A stretch of DNA of 64,000 bases, taken from NCBI GenBank assembly GCA_001683735.1, contig LUGG01000005.1, positions 1,860,001 to 1,924,000 on the forward strand. The letters run 5' to 3'. Of this stretch, positions 1-10,777 are shown one piece after another. Position 1 is the stretch's first letter. The number at the start of each line of letters is the position of its first letter. The notes beneath the pieces are model-generated. The model was not told the DNA's origin. It saw only the letters and a program-made list of their open reading frames with translations, and did no database searches. The position numbers and the translations under genes are program-made. The stretch comes from Grifola frondosa. Lineage: Eukaryota; Basidiomycota; Agaricomycetes; Polyporales; Grifolaceae.

Positions 1-900
1 AAGAATAGAAGTGTACGCGTACTCACCGGGACGGTCTTCCACGACGAAGTCGAAGTGCAGACGCAGTTGCGCGTCCCGTGGTTGCAAAAGAAGAAGTCGT
101 CCGGAGAGGTAGATACGAGACGAACAAGATCAAGCACTGGGGAGATAGAGAGGTTTGAAGAAGCAGTATTCAAAGTGCCAGCAGAGCACGAACTTGACGC
201 GTCAAGCCCGATTTGGCTGTTGACGCGTCGCGGTTCACGATCACGTGACTTCCGCGCTGTTCGAAGTGGCTGAAGAACGAGAAACTCGATACTCCTGTGC
301 AAGACCACAACACATTCTGCGGTGATGTGAAGGATGTTTCTAGAGTTATTCAGGTCGACAAATTTATTAGGATCAGTCCTGAAGCTTCAAGAATGATAAA
401 TTGAGAGGAGTGGCCATTTACGGGCCTATGATCAGTAGAGGAATACCTTGGAAGAGCAGAGAGCCTACTCGCAAGTACCAGAAAATTCTGGGAAAATGTG
501 TAGTACTCTCTGTTAAGTTCAGGAAGGTTGTGGAAAGCTTAGTCATCCATCCTGGATGGATATATAAGCTGAAATCCATCCATCGGACCAAGCACCCACT
601 TATCTTTCCTCAATATGACCCCAACCACATTGGAAGGCATACTAGCAGATGATGTCTTATGAAAGGAGTTCATAAAACTGCTGATGAAGAGAATGGGTCA
701 GATAGAGAAGAGACGGGAAAGAAGAAGACAGCTGAAGAAAAATAGGACAAGGAAGGAAGTTATGGAAGACATGATGCGGAACATGCGACTTGTCAAGCAC
801 CAAAAGTGTTTGGTACCTGGACATGGCAAAATAACACCGATTTTGCACATTCTGTCATCAGCAAGTCACATGACATGGGACATCAAACTAGGGACATGAT
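1..900. other. No recognisable gene
   Basis: Several short open frames exist on both strands, but none shows a family motif or a plausible spliced context. The only structured elements I see are a perfect 12-bp palindrome TTGACGCGTCAA at 194-205 and a second TTGACGCGTC at 220-229. The same core recurs at 8553-8583 upstream of the DUF6698 gene. Confidence 0.5.
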
Positions 901-977
901 CACGTGCTCATACTTATAAATAAAGCACAATACTACTCAGTTGTTCCCAGGCATTCCTGTTTCCCTCTGTCACAACC
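901..977 (+). promoter_or_regulatory. TATA-type promoter and 5' leader
   Basis: A TATAAATA box lies at 915-922, about 55-60 bp ahead of an ATG at 978. It is followed by a pyrimidine-rich leader and a CACAACC context at the start codon, as is usual for basidiomycete genes. This spacing is the main reason to take the following open frame seriously. Confidence 0.45.
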
Positions 978-1421
978 ATGCAAACACTTTCTTACGCCCG
1001 TGACACTCAAATCCCTCACTACCTAGTGCAGCGACAATCTCGCAAACATATTCTCACCCTCGATCCAGACCAGGATTACCCCACCCGAGTCTACTTTTCC
1101 AGCCCCCTTCGTCTTATGGGACCCAACATCGAGTTTACTGGACGAATCATCCGTACTCTTCAATTCCAGGAGACCCAGCTCATTGTCGCAGTGGAGCATT
1201 ATACAGGCAGCCAGGAGGTTGCAGTTGGGATTCCCTATTCCAGGTTGGCCATGTTTGAGTGGTTAGAGGCATGGATTATTTGGAACATTGCTCATTGCAG
1301 AGGAATGTTGAAGCCAGATGATGGTATAGTTCAGTTGCCGAAGAAGATGCTACGAGCAGGAGATGCGAGGCTGATGGACGATTTCCTGCTGATCTACATA
1401 GAACATGGATGGAAGAACTAG
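978..1421 (+). CDS. Hypothetical 147-residue protein
   Basis: This is a single-exon frame that begins at the first ATG after a good TATA box and ends with a lysine/asparagine terminus. I do not recognise a family. The product is soluble-looking, with no signal peptide or membrane segment. It has a run of alternating hydrophobic and polar residues (positions ~50-85) that suggests beta strands, then a Trp-rich helix (WLEAWIIWNIAH, ~90-105). It sits just upstream of LTR-like DNA, so it may be a product or relic of a retroelement rather than a host gene. Its codon use does not look strongly biased, and function cannot be inferred from the sequence. Confidence 0.4.
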   Translation: MQTLSYARDTQIPHYLVQRQSRKHILTLDPDQDYPTRVYFSSPLRLMGPNIEFTGRIIRTLQFQETQLIVAVEHYTGSQEVAVGIPYSRLAMFEWLEAWIIWNIAHCRGMLKPDDGIVQLPKKMLRAGDARLMDDFLLIYIEHGWKN

Positions 1422-2029
1422 GTCACATGATGATGTACACATTCTTCCCTCTCCCATGATCAGCACTCAGTCTGCAGTACTCCAAAAGTCAAGATGATGG
1501 TGAATCTGATGTAAACGATGAGCCAATAGGCCACCGGACAAGGAATCAGTCACAAAGAAGTAGAAGATAGAAGAAATCGACCAGGGACGGTCGAGTAACT
1601 GTGGGGCGGATGTCGTGCACCAATCTGGATTGGTACTCGGACATGGCAATTTCATTGACCAGTGTCTGCACTACCCACACACGTGAAAGCATGCAGGGAA
1701 TGAAACGATAGCATGGAATTGGGCAGCCCAGACAGCGACTGGATGACAGGAGCATTGAAGCCGGATAATGACTATGTGCATTCCGATCACACACGGTCAT
1801 TTTCCCAGGAGACATTCGATTGTGGCAGCAGCAGTTGCAGGGAGTCTAGGGACAGTCAAGAAGGTCAAGGTCATAATACATCACGGCTTATCCCCTTTCT
1901 TCCCTTTCCTTATCTGTCACATTCATCTCCCATCACATATTGCACTTCGCTCAGTTCACCTCTTGTAATCAGAATTGTGTCAGCAAAGACGTACTGTGGT
2001 CATTTCTGCTTAGTTGAGCAGACTTGTGG
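1422..2029. other. No recognisable gene
   Basis: The stretch contains short overlapping frames on both strands that conflict with one another, and I see no family motif in it. It leads into the GAA/TTC-rich LTR-like segment. Confidence 0.4.
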
Positions 2030-2450
2030 CCCCTTGCTGATGAATATCCTGGAATATCCTGGAAGGACAGAAGGTCCTGGAATTTCCCAGAAGATTATAG
2101 TCTTAAAAGAAGACTTTAATCGAAAATTCCCCTTCCAGATTGTCCTGGAAGAATACAGAAACCTGGAGAATCTGCTAGAATATTTCAGTAGACTCCAGAG
2201 TATCATAGAATCATGAAGAACACCCTAGGAACTCATGGAACCTGGGAGAATTCTCCAGAAGGAGAGAGACCTGTGTAGAATGTGCTAGCAGGTCAAGGAA
2301 GCTTCCAGCAACTTCCAAATGCAATTCGTCAGCAGAAAACTTGGTGGATTGGTAAGCATTTGGAGTGAATTGGTAAGCAGAAGGAGCATTAGTCAGCCAT
2401 AGAATAGAACTTTCCAGAAACATTCTGTAGAGTATATAAGCTGGAGTGAA
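2030..2450 (+). repeat. LTR-like U3/promoter segment
   Basis: The stretch is packed with short GAA and TTC or CCTGGAA motifs, for example TTCCAGAAACATTC near 2411-2424. It ends in a strong TATA box, TATATAAG, at about 2433-2440. Clustered GAA/TTC elements ahead of a TATA box are what the U3 part of fungal Gypsy-type LTRs often looks like. I could not find a matching second LTR, a primer-binding site or gag/pol nearby, so it may be a solo LTR or an unrelated promoter. Confidence 0.3.
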
Positions 2451-2462
2451 CGAGGGGCCCCA

Positions 2463-2525
2463 TCATCCATCTTTTGATCCATCCATCTTTTGATCATCCA
2501 TCCATCTTTTGATCATCCATCTCTT
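2463..2525 (+). repeat. Minisatellite, CATCCATCTTTTGAT unit
   Basis: Four imperfect copies of CATCCATCTTTTGAT lie in tandem just downstream of the TATA box at 2433, in what would be a 5' untranslated region. Unit length varies by 4 bp through an extra CATC. Confidence 0.75.
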
Positions 2526-2647
2526 GGATCCCCCCCAAAGCTCTCGTTCCTCAGCCAACCTTAGCTTTGAATCAGAATTTCTTTCTCTAACTTTGAGGCC
2601 CACTTGAGTGTGTGGTCTAGGCTTACCTGTTTGTAAAGTATTCCCTG

Positions 2648-2860
2648 AATTGTCAACTGTCCAGGCAAGAGATTCTGGAAGCACAAGTTCAGGCAGGAAA
2701 TATTGGACCTTTATTAGGACAGTGAAGTAATCCTGTCACAAAAGGGGCATATCACTTCCCAAATTGTCAACTGTCCAGGCAAGAGATTCTGGAAGCACAA
2801 GGTTAGGTAGGAAGATTGGTAGACTTTTGTTAGGGCAGTGGAGGCAATCCTGTCATAAAG
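2648..2860 (+). repeat. 114-bp tandem duplication
   Basis: The segment starting AATTGTCAACTGTCCAGG at 2648 is repeated from 2762 with scattered substitutions. The first copy ends in CCTGTCACA and the second in CCTGTCATA. A terminal ..TGTCACA is typical of LTR ends in these fungi, so this may be a duplicated LTR 3' end. Confidence 0.6.
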
Positions 2861-3639
2861 GACATCAGGTACGCACCGTCAGTTTGAGAAATTGGTTGTT
2901 TGTATTGGGTTTGGGAAGTCCGTCTTGTAAGTGATTACGGAGTATAAGTCTCTGGAAAGAAGTCCAGGAGCATTCCTAATCAGCAAGCGGAATCAGTATT
3001 GAAGTCAAAGTACTGCAAGAAGGCAGTAACTTTGAAAAGAAGTTAGAAGCATACTAACGAGGCAGACTATTTGAGTCTAGCCTAGTCTTTTTCTTGTTCC
3101 CCACAGGTATACTGCAAGTAACCAAGTACCGTAGGATACTTCACAGAGCATCTTCAGAGTCTCCTGTGATATAGCGTATCTTCGCGCAACCGGACTCGAC
3201 TGAGCCTCTATCCGGAAAAGTAGGAAACCCCGTTACGCTCGGTGCACCCGTCCTATCCGGGAAATAACCCCTCGACTATAAAACAAAATATTACTCTAGT
3301 CAGATAGCCTTTTGGTTGTTTGGTGAAAAGTGTGTTGTTTCATACCGATCGCCGGAAGAATACGACACCGCGCGGTAACTCATGCAAGCGCTTACCGTAT
3401 ACCCAATTCTGGCAGTCGACGGTAGTTGACGCCATGAGGCTACCAGACGCCGCGCACTTGCCGTTGCTTACCAGTGACTGGCGGACTCTGGTGTGCGGAG
3501 TATCAGGGAGTATAAGTGTACCCATTCTGTAGCATTACTGTAGTAGAGTTTATTCAATTCTATATAATTTGAATATAAACTGCAACAGCACCTAGAAAGC
3601 TTGGGCACGGAACTAATGAATTTATAATGCCGCAAACGT
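2861..3639. other. Non-coding flank of the transposon
   Basis: No gene is recognisable. The region lies beyond the 3' end of the Plavaka transposase and probably includes that element's terminal region. A 10-mer GCGCTTACCG at 3388-3397 occurs inverted at 11195-11204, on the far side of the DUF6698 gene. The match is short and could be chance. Confidence 0.35.
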
Positions 3640-3649
3640 TTACAATGTC

Positions 3650-3790
3650 GCAAAACCTTCCAGCTCATCCTCGTGTGCATTCTCACCATCCTCGTCCTCT
3701 GGCTCGTCCTCATCCTCGTGCTCCTCGTGCTCCTCGTGCTCCTCGAGCTCCACATCTTGCAACTCATCCGCACTCTCTTCTTCTGCCTCA
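3650..3790 (-). repeat. Acidic C-terminal repeat of the transposase
   Basis: On the minus strand this encodes a Glu/Asp-rich tail with repeated EEH and DED units. On the plus strand it appears as CTCCTCGTG-type tandem triplets. It is in frame with the transposase beyond the TGA and matches the acidic tails seen in this family. Confidence 0.6.
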
Positions 3791-5340
3791 TCCGCATCCT
3801 CTCTGGCGTCTTCATCTTCCTCGTCATCCATTTCTACATCCTTGGCATCATCCTCCGCAACGTTCCTTGGGCTTGCTGCTGTCGAATACATGCTCCCTGA
3901 TCAGTGCCCGACTCCTCCGCCATTATATTGCATGAACATATCACGGTCTACAAACCTGTGAGTGTAGCACGCAGTTCAGTAGGAATCAACGAACCACATG
4001 CAAGAAAAATACTCACATATTGATGTAGTAACCCACCCAGTCTTCGTTGTACTCATCCTCGCGCCGTGCAATGCTAGACCCAGGTAGCATCTCGTCGGTA
4101 GTTCCGTAGTGGAATGCTGGGATGAGGTGTACACCACGGAGTACCTGTGCCAGATCCAAAAATATGAATGCATCTTCGGACTTGCAGTCAACAAATTTGA
4201 GATGATGCAGACGCTTCGTTTCGAATCCACCCGGTGCATCTGTGTCAAGCTCGAAGGACCGCGCCCACACGACCTCGAAGCGTTCCGGTTCAGGATGCCT
4301 AGAAGATTGTGGTCCTACGCGGTAGGCGTTGATGTGGAATAGGCTGAGTGTGCGTGCATATTGGAAAGGATGATTCGAGCCGTCCCTTTGCGTGGCCAGC
4401 ATCATGATATCTGGGTGGGTGGAGGGGTTTATGGAGTCCTGCGAGCGTCGTATGTCGTATGTCGTATAATTGATACGAAGTACCTTATGCAGATACATTC
4501 GATCACGGTCGATCCGAACTGTGTCACGCTCTTCATCCGTGAATTCCGGCGGGGGGTCATCCTGAAGCTTATCCATCATTCGCGCGAGGAGGTGGTCCTG
4601 AAGCTTGCGCACAAAGTCCTAAAGTCCAGTCCGGTGAAGGTCAACACATCATGGGTGAATATGTAAGTACGTACCTGACACGCAGGGTCCTCCGTATGTT
4701 CTGCGGCAAATTTGACGATGTGAAGGTTGTTCCGCTGGTTGTCCGACATGTGGTGGTGGTCCTTCAGGAATGTGAAAGGAAGCACCTCGGATTCTTCAAA
4801 GCGGGTGCGCTTCTCGGGGCGCTTGCCTTGCCCTTTCTTGTGGCTTCCTTTCCACGATTTCGCTGCTGTACTGGGTCCTGAAGATCCAGGGTACCCAGAT
4901 CTTCACCGCCTTGGACTTCTTGATGTGTAGAATGGAGCTGCGCTTCTGCCTCGCGGACTTCAAGCGTCTGGAGGTAGAATTCACGACGTTGGTGCCGTGC
5001 TATCTGCCATTCGAAGCCGATGTTTTTATTCGTGCGCACGTAAAATTTCTTGACGCGTCTGTGTTCCAATTCTCCCTGTAACACAGAACATAAGTGTAAA
5101 CATTTGTACATCGAGAAATGAGCTCACTATTTGCGTGGTATAATTGTCTGTTGTGCCGAACAGTCGGATGGCCTTCACATAGTCACCGAGGCGATGCCAC
5201 TTGTACGTCGTGAGATTGAATTTCTTCATATGTGGATTTGTCCCTGACGTCTTCGCCTTTCCTTTGGTCGGAGCCGGAGCTGCTGAATTGCTAGCCTTCG
5301 CCTTTCCCTTTCCCTTGGTCGGAGCCGGGGCCTCTGCATT

Positions 5341-5545
5341 GCCCGCATCCACATCGCCCGTGTCCACACCGCCCACATCCACATCGCCCGCATCCACATC
5401 GCCCGCATCCACATCGCCCGCATCCACATCGCCCGCATCCGCACTGCCCGCATCCACACCGCCTGCATCCGCACCACCCGCATCTGCACCACCCGCATCC
5501 GCATCGCCCGCATCCGCATCACCCGTGTCCGCATTGCCAGCCTTC
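5341..5545 (-). repeat. 15-nt in-frame minisatellite (GDVDA-type pentapeptides)
   Basis: About 13 tandem 15-nt units encode GDVDA, GDADA or GGADA pentapeptides inside the transposase. They lie between the ETAARQRR segment and the TYKWHRLGDY segment. The unit length is a multiple of three, so expansion keeps the frame. The plus-strand translation (STSPA repeats) is a shadow. Confidence 0.85.
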
Positions 5546-7792
5546 ACAGGTTTCTTCGCCTGGCACCTGGCCTTGGTAAGGAGAGCAGCTTTGCGGCGCT
5601 GGCGTGCCGCTGTCTCTCTAGGCAGCTCTTGCATCCGGTATTTGGAACAAACGAATGTATTAAACAATCAGACTGACTTGCCAATGTCCTTCGTGGCCGT
5701 CTCGAATTGCGCCAGCATGGAATCCGTGTGGAGACGAAGTTTTGCATGCGTGTGCCATACCGCCATATCGAAGAACATATCAAGCACAACCCGACCATGT
5801 TTTCCAGGCAGGAGCCCTTCGACGACGGGCATGATACACTAATTGTGAGTGCATTAATACTACAAAGAATACTGTAGCACACGCATCGCACGCACCTGTA
5901 ATATATCTTCGAAATCTCTGGCAGCCAGCTTCTTCAGCCCTGAGACGTTCGAGCCAAACCGCCAGATTGTGTCACGACTGAACGTCGGTACCTGTGCAAA
6001 TCTGGAAAGTGTCTTATAAGCATCAGACGAGTTTAAAAAAAATAGATTATCTACCTGGTGTCAAACATGTGAATCAGATCGCAACCAGCTGCTATGAGAA
6101 TGCGCAGGAAATGCATGATTGTGTTTTTACACACTCCGAGCTCAAACTCGTGGAGAGGGTCTGGCACCAGCATGCGGTAGTGGTCGAAGCCGTAACCATG
6201 CAGATGAATAGAGAATGCGCTTTGTGATGCATTAGTTTATGCACAAACACCAAATCCGAGGGACCTACTTGTGTCGGTGTGAGCGAAGTCTCATCGAGCA
6301 TAGATTTGATTTGTGCACCTTCAGGGGACCAGCCTTTCTCAAAGATCCCTTTGCATGCGAGCTTGATCTTGTGGATGACATTGTCATCCTCTTGGCGAAT
6401 TTTTGCGTGCCGCTTCCCATCCACAGCAGTCCCCATTCCGGGTAGGTAGGTTTTCTTCATGTAACAGTCCGTACACGGGCATCGCGCGAGGTACCGAATG
6501 CAAGCCAATAGAATTCTAGAATTAAATTAGTGATGTACATGTCAAGAATTACAAGAACGCTTACTTCTCCGGATAGTCAGCAGAGTAAGTTAGAAACCGA
6601 GGGAATATTCGCCTCGTAATTCCATCACCACACTTGATGAGCACGCCATGAATGTAGGCGTGCATGAAGGCGGGGTCCAAGAGTCGTAGCCATATTTTGT
6701 GCATGAGCTCACATTTGACGAAGCGTAGGATGGCGATAGAGGCGGGAGAGTCATAGACCGACTGGTACCATCGCTGGAATGAGTCCGGGAACTAGATAAA
6801 ATCTTGTAAATATGTGTTGGATCTGCCGTATTGATATTGAAACGTACCTTCGGGATGTAAGCGATATGGTGTGCAGCAAAGGCACGAGGCTTGGCGCGCA
6901 AATATTTGGAGAGATTAGCTAAGTAGCCATAAATCGGCCACAGTGACGACATGCCAAAGCTTGCGAGATGCGTGGAGTCTGACCAGAGCATGATACCAGC
7001 GATGGCATACTCGACGTCGGGGGCATCATCGGGGTGGTGCGGTTGTGCGCGCATCTCTGCATCTGCCTGGAGCATAGCGTCCGAGTTGGATACTTCGCTG
7101 AAAACGCGCTTGCGCTTGCCATCATTAGTGTCAGGATCCCAAAATAATTGGAATGGGATCCATGCGAATTTTCGTGATGAGATATTCTTGCATGCCGCTG
7201 TAATGGTCTCCAGGATGTCGCGCGTGAAGACCCCTTGACCTCAAATTCTGGTGCATCGTCCTCAGAGGGCCACATAACCTTCTCCTTCGGGACCTTGATC
7301 TTAACTGACTCTTTCCGCCAGCCATCGGATGCGGAGAATGCAGATGGAGTGTCCGTAAATTCGTCCAGCCGCTTCAGCTCTCTCGCCGCGCTAAAGCCTT
7401 CAAGCTCATTGGGATTAAAGTCCGGTGCAGTGAGTACATCCTTCACGAGATGCTGAAGCTCGCCAGGACATGAGTCGAAAGACAGTGGCATTTAGGAAGG
7501 GAGCAAAGAAACTGGCATGTAGCTGTTCTAGAGACGTAGATACCGCAGAGCCAAAGCCGCTGAGAGGGTTGGTCTCTTTTGGGTTGTCAGGAGCCTTGGC
7601 AAGTGTCGGCGCATCCAGAAGGGATTCAAGGGTGACCAAATCCTCAGGATCAGACTGCGGCAAGACTGAATAGCGTCGGAACAAGCTGAAGGCATTGGGA
7701 TCAGTGTCAAAGTACGAGGGGGGAGCAGGAGAATGAGGAATAGAGTTATCTGGAGGAGGAGGAGATGGCGAAAAGATGACGGGCGGTTTCAG

Positions 7793-7825
7793 TTTTGGTT
7801 TTGGTTTTGGTTTTGGTTTGGGGGC
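7793..7825 (-). repeat. (TTTTGG)n run coding for Pro-Lys repeats
   Basis: Five TTTTGG-like hexamers read on the minus strand as PKPKPKPKPK within the transposase N-terminal region. They look telomere-like but are coding, and they do not match fungal TTAGGG repeats. Confidence 0.7.
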
Positions 7826-8256
7826 AGACCGAAGTTGGACTGGGAGTCCAGCGAGGGATGTGGGAAGGTAATCCCTGAAGCGAGCGACAGGAGCTTTCCG
7901 CACGCGCCCTACACGACTGAATGACTGCGGTTCCTCGTGCGCGTCAGTCATAACAGCATTATCCGCCTGTACACGATGACTTTAGCACAATTCCACATGC
8001 ATACATTATTTAAACTTACCTCTTCACGCTTGAGTTCCCTCCGCCTATTTGCTGCAGCCTGCGCGGCACGGGCTTCTTCAATCTTGCGGATTTTGGCCGC
8101 TTTTTTTCTTTCGCAGTTCACTTCAATGGCCTGCCGCACCTCGTCTCGTGCTTGAGGTATGCCAAGTTTGTGCACATGCACACATTTTTGCCTATGAATC
8201 TTGAGAGCACTAGAACTCTTGCAGGGGTGTGAACAGAATTTGCATAGCTCAGTCAT

Positions 8257-8700
8257 TGAACAAGAAACGAGAAAAAAAATAAGCAAGAGCATTGCAATGC
8301 GCATATGGCCGCCAGAAGTTCGAAATGGCTTTGAAATTCAGAATAAAGCTCAGGATTTGATTTAATTCAATGTGAGTATGTCGCCTGAGGTGTGAGGAAA
8401 TGGATGGTGCAGCGGAAGGTGCGAAAGGCGGTATTGGCGTTGACTTGACTTGCCTCCAAACTAGGCAATCTAATTGGTTCCAAAATAGGTAATCTGGTTG
8501 GCGTTGAGTTGACGATCCAAACTAGGTAATTCAATGTCTATTGGTGGCCCGAGCGTCAACGCGTCAACGTCGAAACGCGTCAATGTTGATGACATCTCCG
8601 TCATATAAATCCTAGGACATGGTGAGTGTCTCTCTTAACCCTCTACCACTACGACAGATAACTCTTCCACTTTATTTTCCAGCCCCTGCTCTCTCCGCAA
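8257..8700. promoter_or_regulatory. Divergent intergenic region with direct repeats
   Basis: The spacer between the transposase and the DUF6698 gene holds three copies of an imperfect CCAAACTAGGTAATC element, starting near 8456, 8479 and 8516. The first two end in a TTGG that can pair with the leading CCAA. It also has several GCGTCAAC/GTTGAC elements (for example 8553-8568 and 8575-8583) and a TATAAAT box near 8603-8609 serving the plus-strand gene. The repeats are placed where a transposase or regulator could bind, but that role is inferred. Confidence 0.5.
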
Positions 8701-10777
8701 TGCCACGAAACAACTCAAGCAAGTGTAAGTCTACAAAGTTATATTGTCACTCTTCGGAATCTAATCTAATCTAGGTCTCGCCCACGGGAGCGTTCTCCTC
8801 CCCAGAAGCGTGTGCGACTTACCAGGGAGTTCGAACCCAGCCCCTTCTATTCTCCCAACGCAGATACTGACTGTGGGTTATCTAGCCATGAAGAATACGA
8901 GGCACCACGATCTCCCCACCTCGCAGACCCGAGTTCGAACGCAGCCCCATCAATTCTCGCAACCCAGCTACCAATCGTGCGACATCTCGCCGTGAAGAGT
9001 ACGAAGCACTGCCATCCCCCGCGTCTCCGGCCTCTTCGCGGAGCCCTTCACCTCTGCCTGCAACCCCGAAGATCCTGCAAGCAGACACGTACAATACGAT
9101 CATGGAAGTGATCAAAGATGCCAAGAGCTCAAGCTCTAAATGGGCTGTAAAGTGAGTACTGTGCATATATCCTTCCGCGTGCTTAATATTATTACAGTCG
9201 CAAATACACCGTCGCCAAGCAACTCCAGGCCGGCGGGCGATTTCTTCCTCGCATGATAGGTCCTTTCGCAAGCGTGTATCGTACATTGCTCGTCGGGCTT
9301 ACCGTGCATGGTATGGATAATCCGTACCGGTACGCGGCCAACATCAAGGAATTTAAACATTAGTAAGTCTCCTTACCTGGTTGTATGTGTGACTTACCTG
9401 CATATATGCTCGCTTACAACCGCATACAGCTCCTCTCGCCAGTGCCGCGACTATATAGACAACTTCGAAGGCTTCTTGGTGCAAGTTCCTGCATTTGAAA
9501 AGCTGCTGTCCGGCTTGGAGCAAGACATGTCCGCGCTAGAATTCATAGCCGCTTTCGTGAGCATCTAAATATTTCTCCTGCACTCTTCTGATTCACGCTC
9601 TCACTTCTAGCTGGATTCCCATGCTCGTTCCGCATGCTCAGATGATATCTCAGCACTGCGGTACGACATCCTAAATTACATTCCAGATGTTAAGCTTCCT
9701 GATGGAACGGAAATTCGACGCTTCGACGTGGGAGACTGCAACAAGACCCACCGTGGATTCAACGATATCTAACCGTGCGCCTCTTAGTTGGCCGCATGTC
9801 GAGACCGGATTTCGACGAGAATCCCGAGATGTAAGTGCACTTGTCATAATTGATTCAATTCTAATTTGTCCCACAGTTTCTGTCATTGCGTGTGTCACGG
9901 CAAGACTATAGTCGACGCTGAAGACTTTCCAAGTTTCATGTATTCCGAGGAGGACTACTATGATGAAGACCATATCGACAAGGGACTCTGCCGAGGCGAT
10001 CTGTTGGTCCAGGTGAGTGCAAAATAACTACAATAAACTAATCTTCTGAAATTTAGATATCAGTGCTACCGGCACGTATTCACCGGCAGGCGCACGGCAT
10101 TGGCCACACCAGGAATGCCGCATGGTGCTGGACGCAAAGGCATCGCAGCAATGAACATGATGGACAGGGTCACTCCCCAGAGCATTGCATATGTGGCTGT
10201 CTTGGTGAGTTCCTTTCCCTCCCATGTGAATACTTCCTTATTTTCAATAGGTCCATTTCGCACTCTCCGCACAATCCGAGTGGAGCGTTGTCGACAACCA
10301 ATTCTCCCTCGAAGCGCTGTACTACACGACTCTGGATTCTTTCGAGGATGCAGACTGGGCAGCGGAAACACTACGGTGGTGGAACTAGTAAGTCGATCTC
10401 TATTAGCTTTACATATGCTAACTACGGAGCATATTTAATCTATCTACAGTACTGTGTTTGGCGTCACTGGTGATGCTAGTGGTAATGAGAGCAACGCTGA
10501 CCCGAATTGGCCCCCCGTGCATATGACGGCCATTGCCAGACTTCGTGCACAGCGAAATGCGCGTCGTGAGGCCAAAGCCGCAGAGGTTGCCGGTGCCGAG
10601 GATGCCAATGCCGCCGAGGATGCCAATGCCGCCGAGGATGCCAACGCCGCCGAGGATGCCAACGCCGCCGAGGATGCCAACGCCGCTGAGGATGCCAACG
10701 CCGCCGAGGACCAAGGCGACGATGAGATCCCCAACGAGCTAGATGGAATGGAACGAAACAGCGAAGAAGAGAATTGA
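8701..10777 (+). pseudogene. DUF6698 family protein, disrupted
   Basis: Nine exons are visible: 8701-8725, 8775-9151, 9198-9362, 9430-9556, 9611-9830, 9877-10012, 10064-10204, 10251-10387 and 10450-10777. Their products match the DUF6698 pattern common in Agaricomycetes: ARSACSDD...LRYDILNYIP, NKTHRGFNDI, FPSFMYSEE, GLCRGDLLVQ, CYRHVFTGRRTAL, DRVTPQSIAYVAV, VHFALSAQSEW and LRWWNYTVFG. The molecular function of the domain is unknown to me. The frame is broken twice. A base is lost at about 9772 after RGFNDI, creating a TAA. A slip also occurs between two tandem copies of a segment of roughly 90 bp near 8830-9010. The C-terminus is an AEDANA repeat ending at a stop at 10775-10777. Confidence 0.8.
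10597..10712 (+). repeat. 18-nt in-frame minisatellite (AEDANA)
   Basis: Six tandem 18-nt units (GAGGATGCCAACGCCGCC type) encode EDANAA hexapeptides in the C-terminus of the DUF6698 protein. The third-position T/C and C/T variation between units suggests slippage followed by drift. Confidence 0.85.

Larger units (their letters stand above)
3640..8256 (-). pseudogene. Plavaka-family transposase, multi-exon, disrupted
   Basis: The translated exons follow the known order of the Plavaka (CACTA-related) transposases of Agaricomycetes. First comes an N-terminal C2HC zinc finger (CKFC...HRQKC, exon 8020-8256). Then come the core signatures LWSDSTHLASFG, TYSADYPEK, CPCTDC, YGFDHYRMLVPDPLHEFE and AARDFEDILQ. 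Then TYKWHRLGDY/FGTTDNY, GELEHRR, LRINYTTYDIRR, and finally DRDMFMQYNGGGVGH followed by an acidic tail. Clear introns include 7967-8019, 6792-6847 and 6516-6564. The exons do not join cleanly. Frame is lost near 7465 (after FRLMSW) and near 7231-7236 (a base missing in a C/G run). An in-frame TGA follows GGGVGH just before the acidic tail at 3891. Some splice phases near 6222 and 5660 also fail. The family assignment is firm; activity is unlikely. Confidence 0.85.

Noticed and set aside
5341..5545. CRISPR-like regular spacing of short repeats
   Set aside because: Units are contiguous 15-mers with no unique spacers, they code for pentapeptides, and the genome is fungal.
5201..5842. Long plus-strand frame with STSPASTSPA repeats
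   Set aside because: It is the antisense of the GDVDA repeat in the Plavaka transposase. Flanking minus-strand sequence carries clear family motifs, and the plus strand carries none.
7793..7825. TTTTGG repeat as telomere-like DNA
   Set aside because: It is internal, only about 30 bp, and codes for Pro-Lys repeats within the transposase. It does not match TTAGGG.
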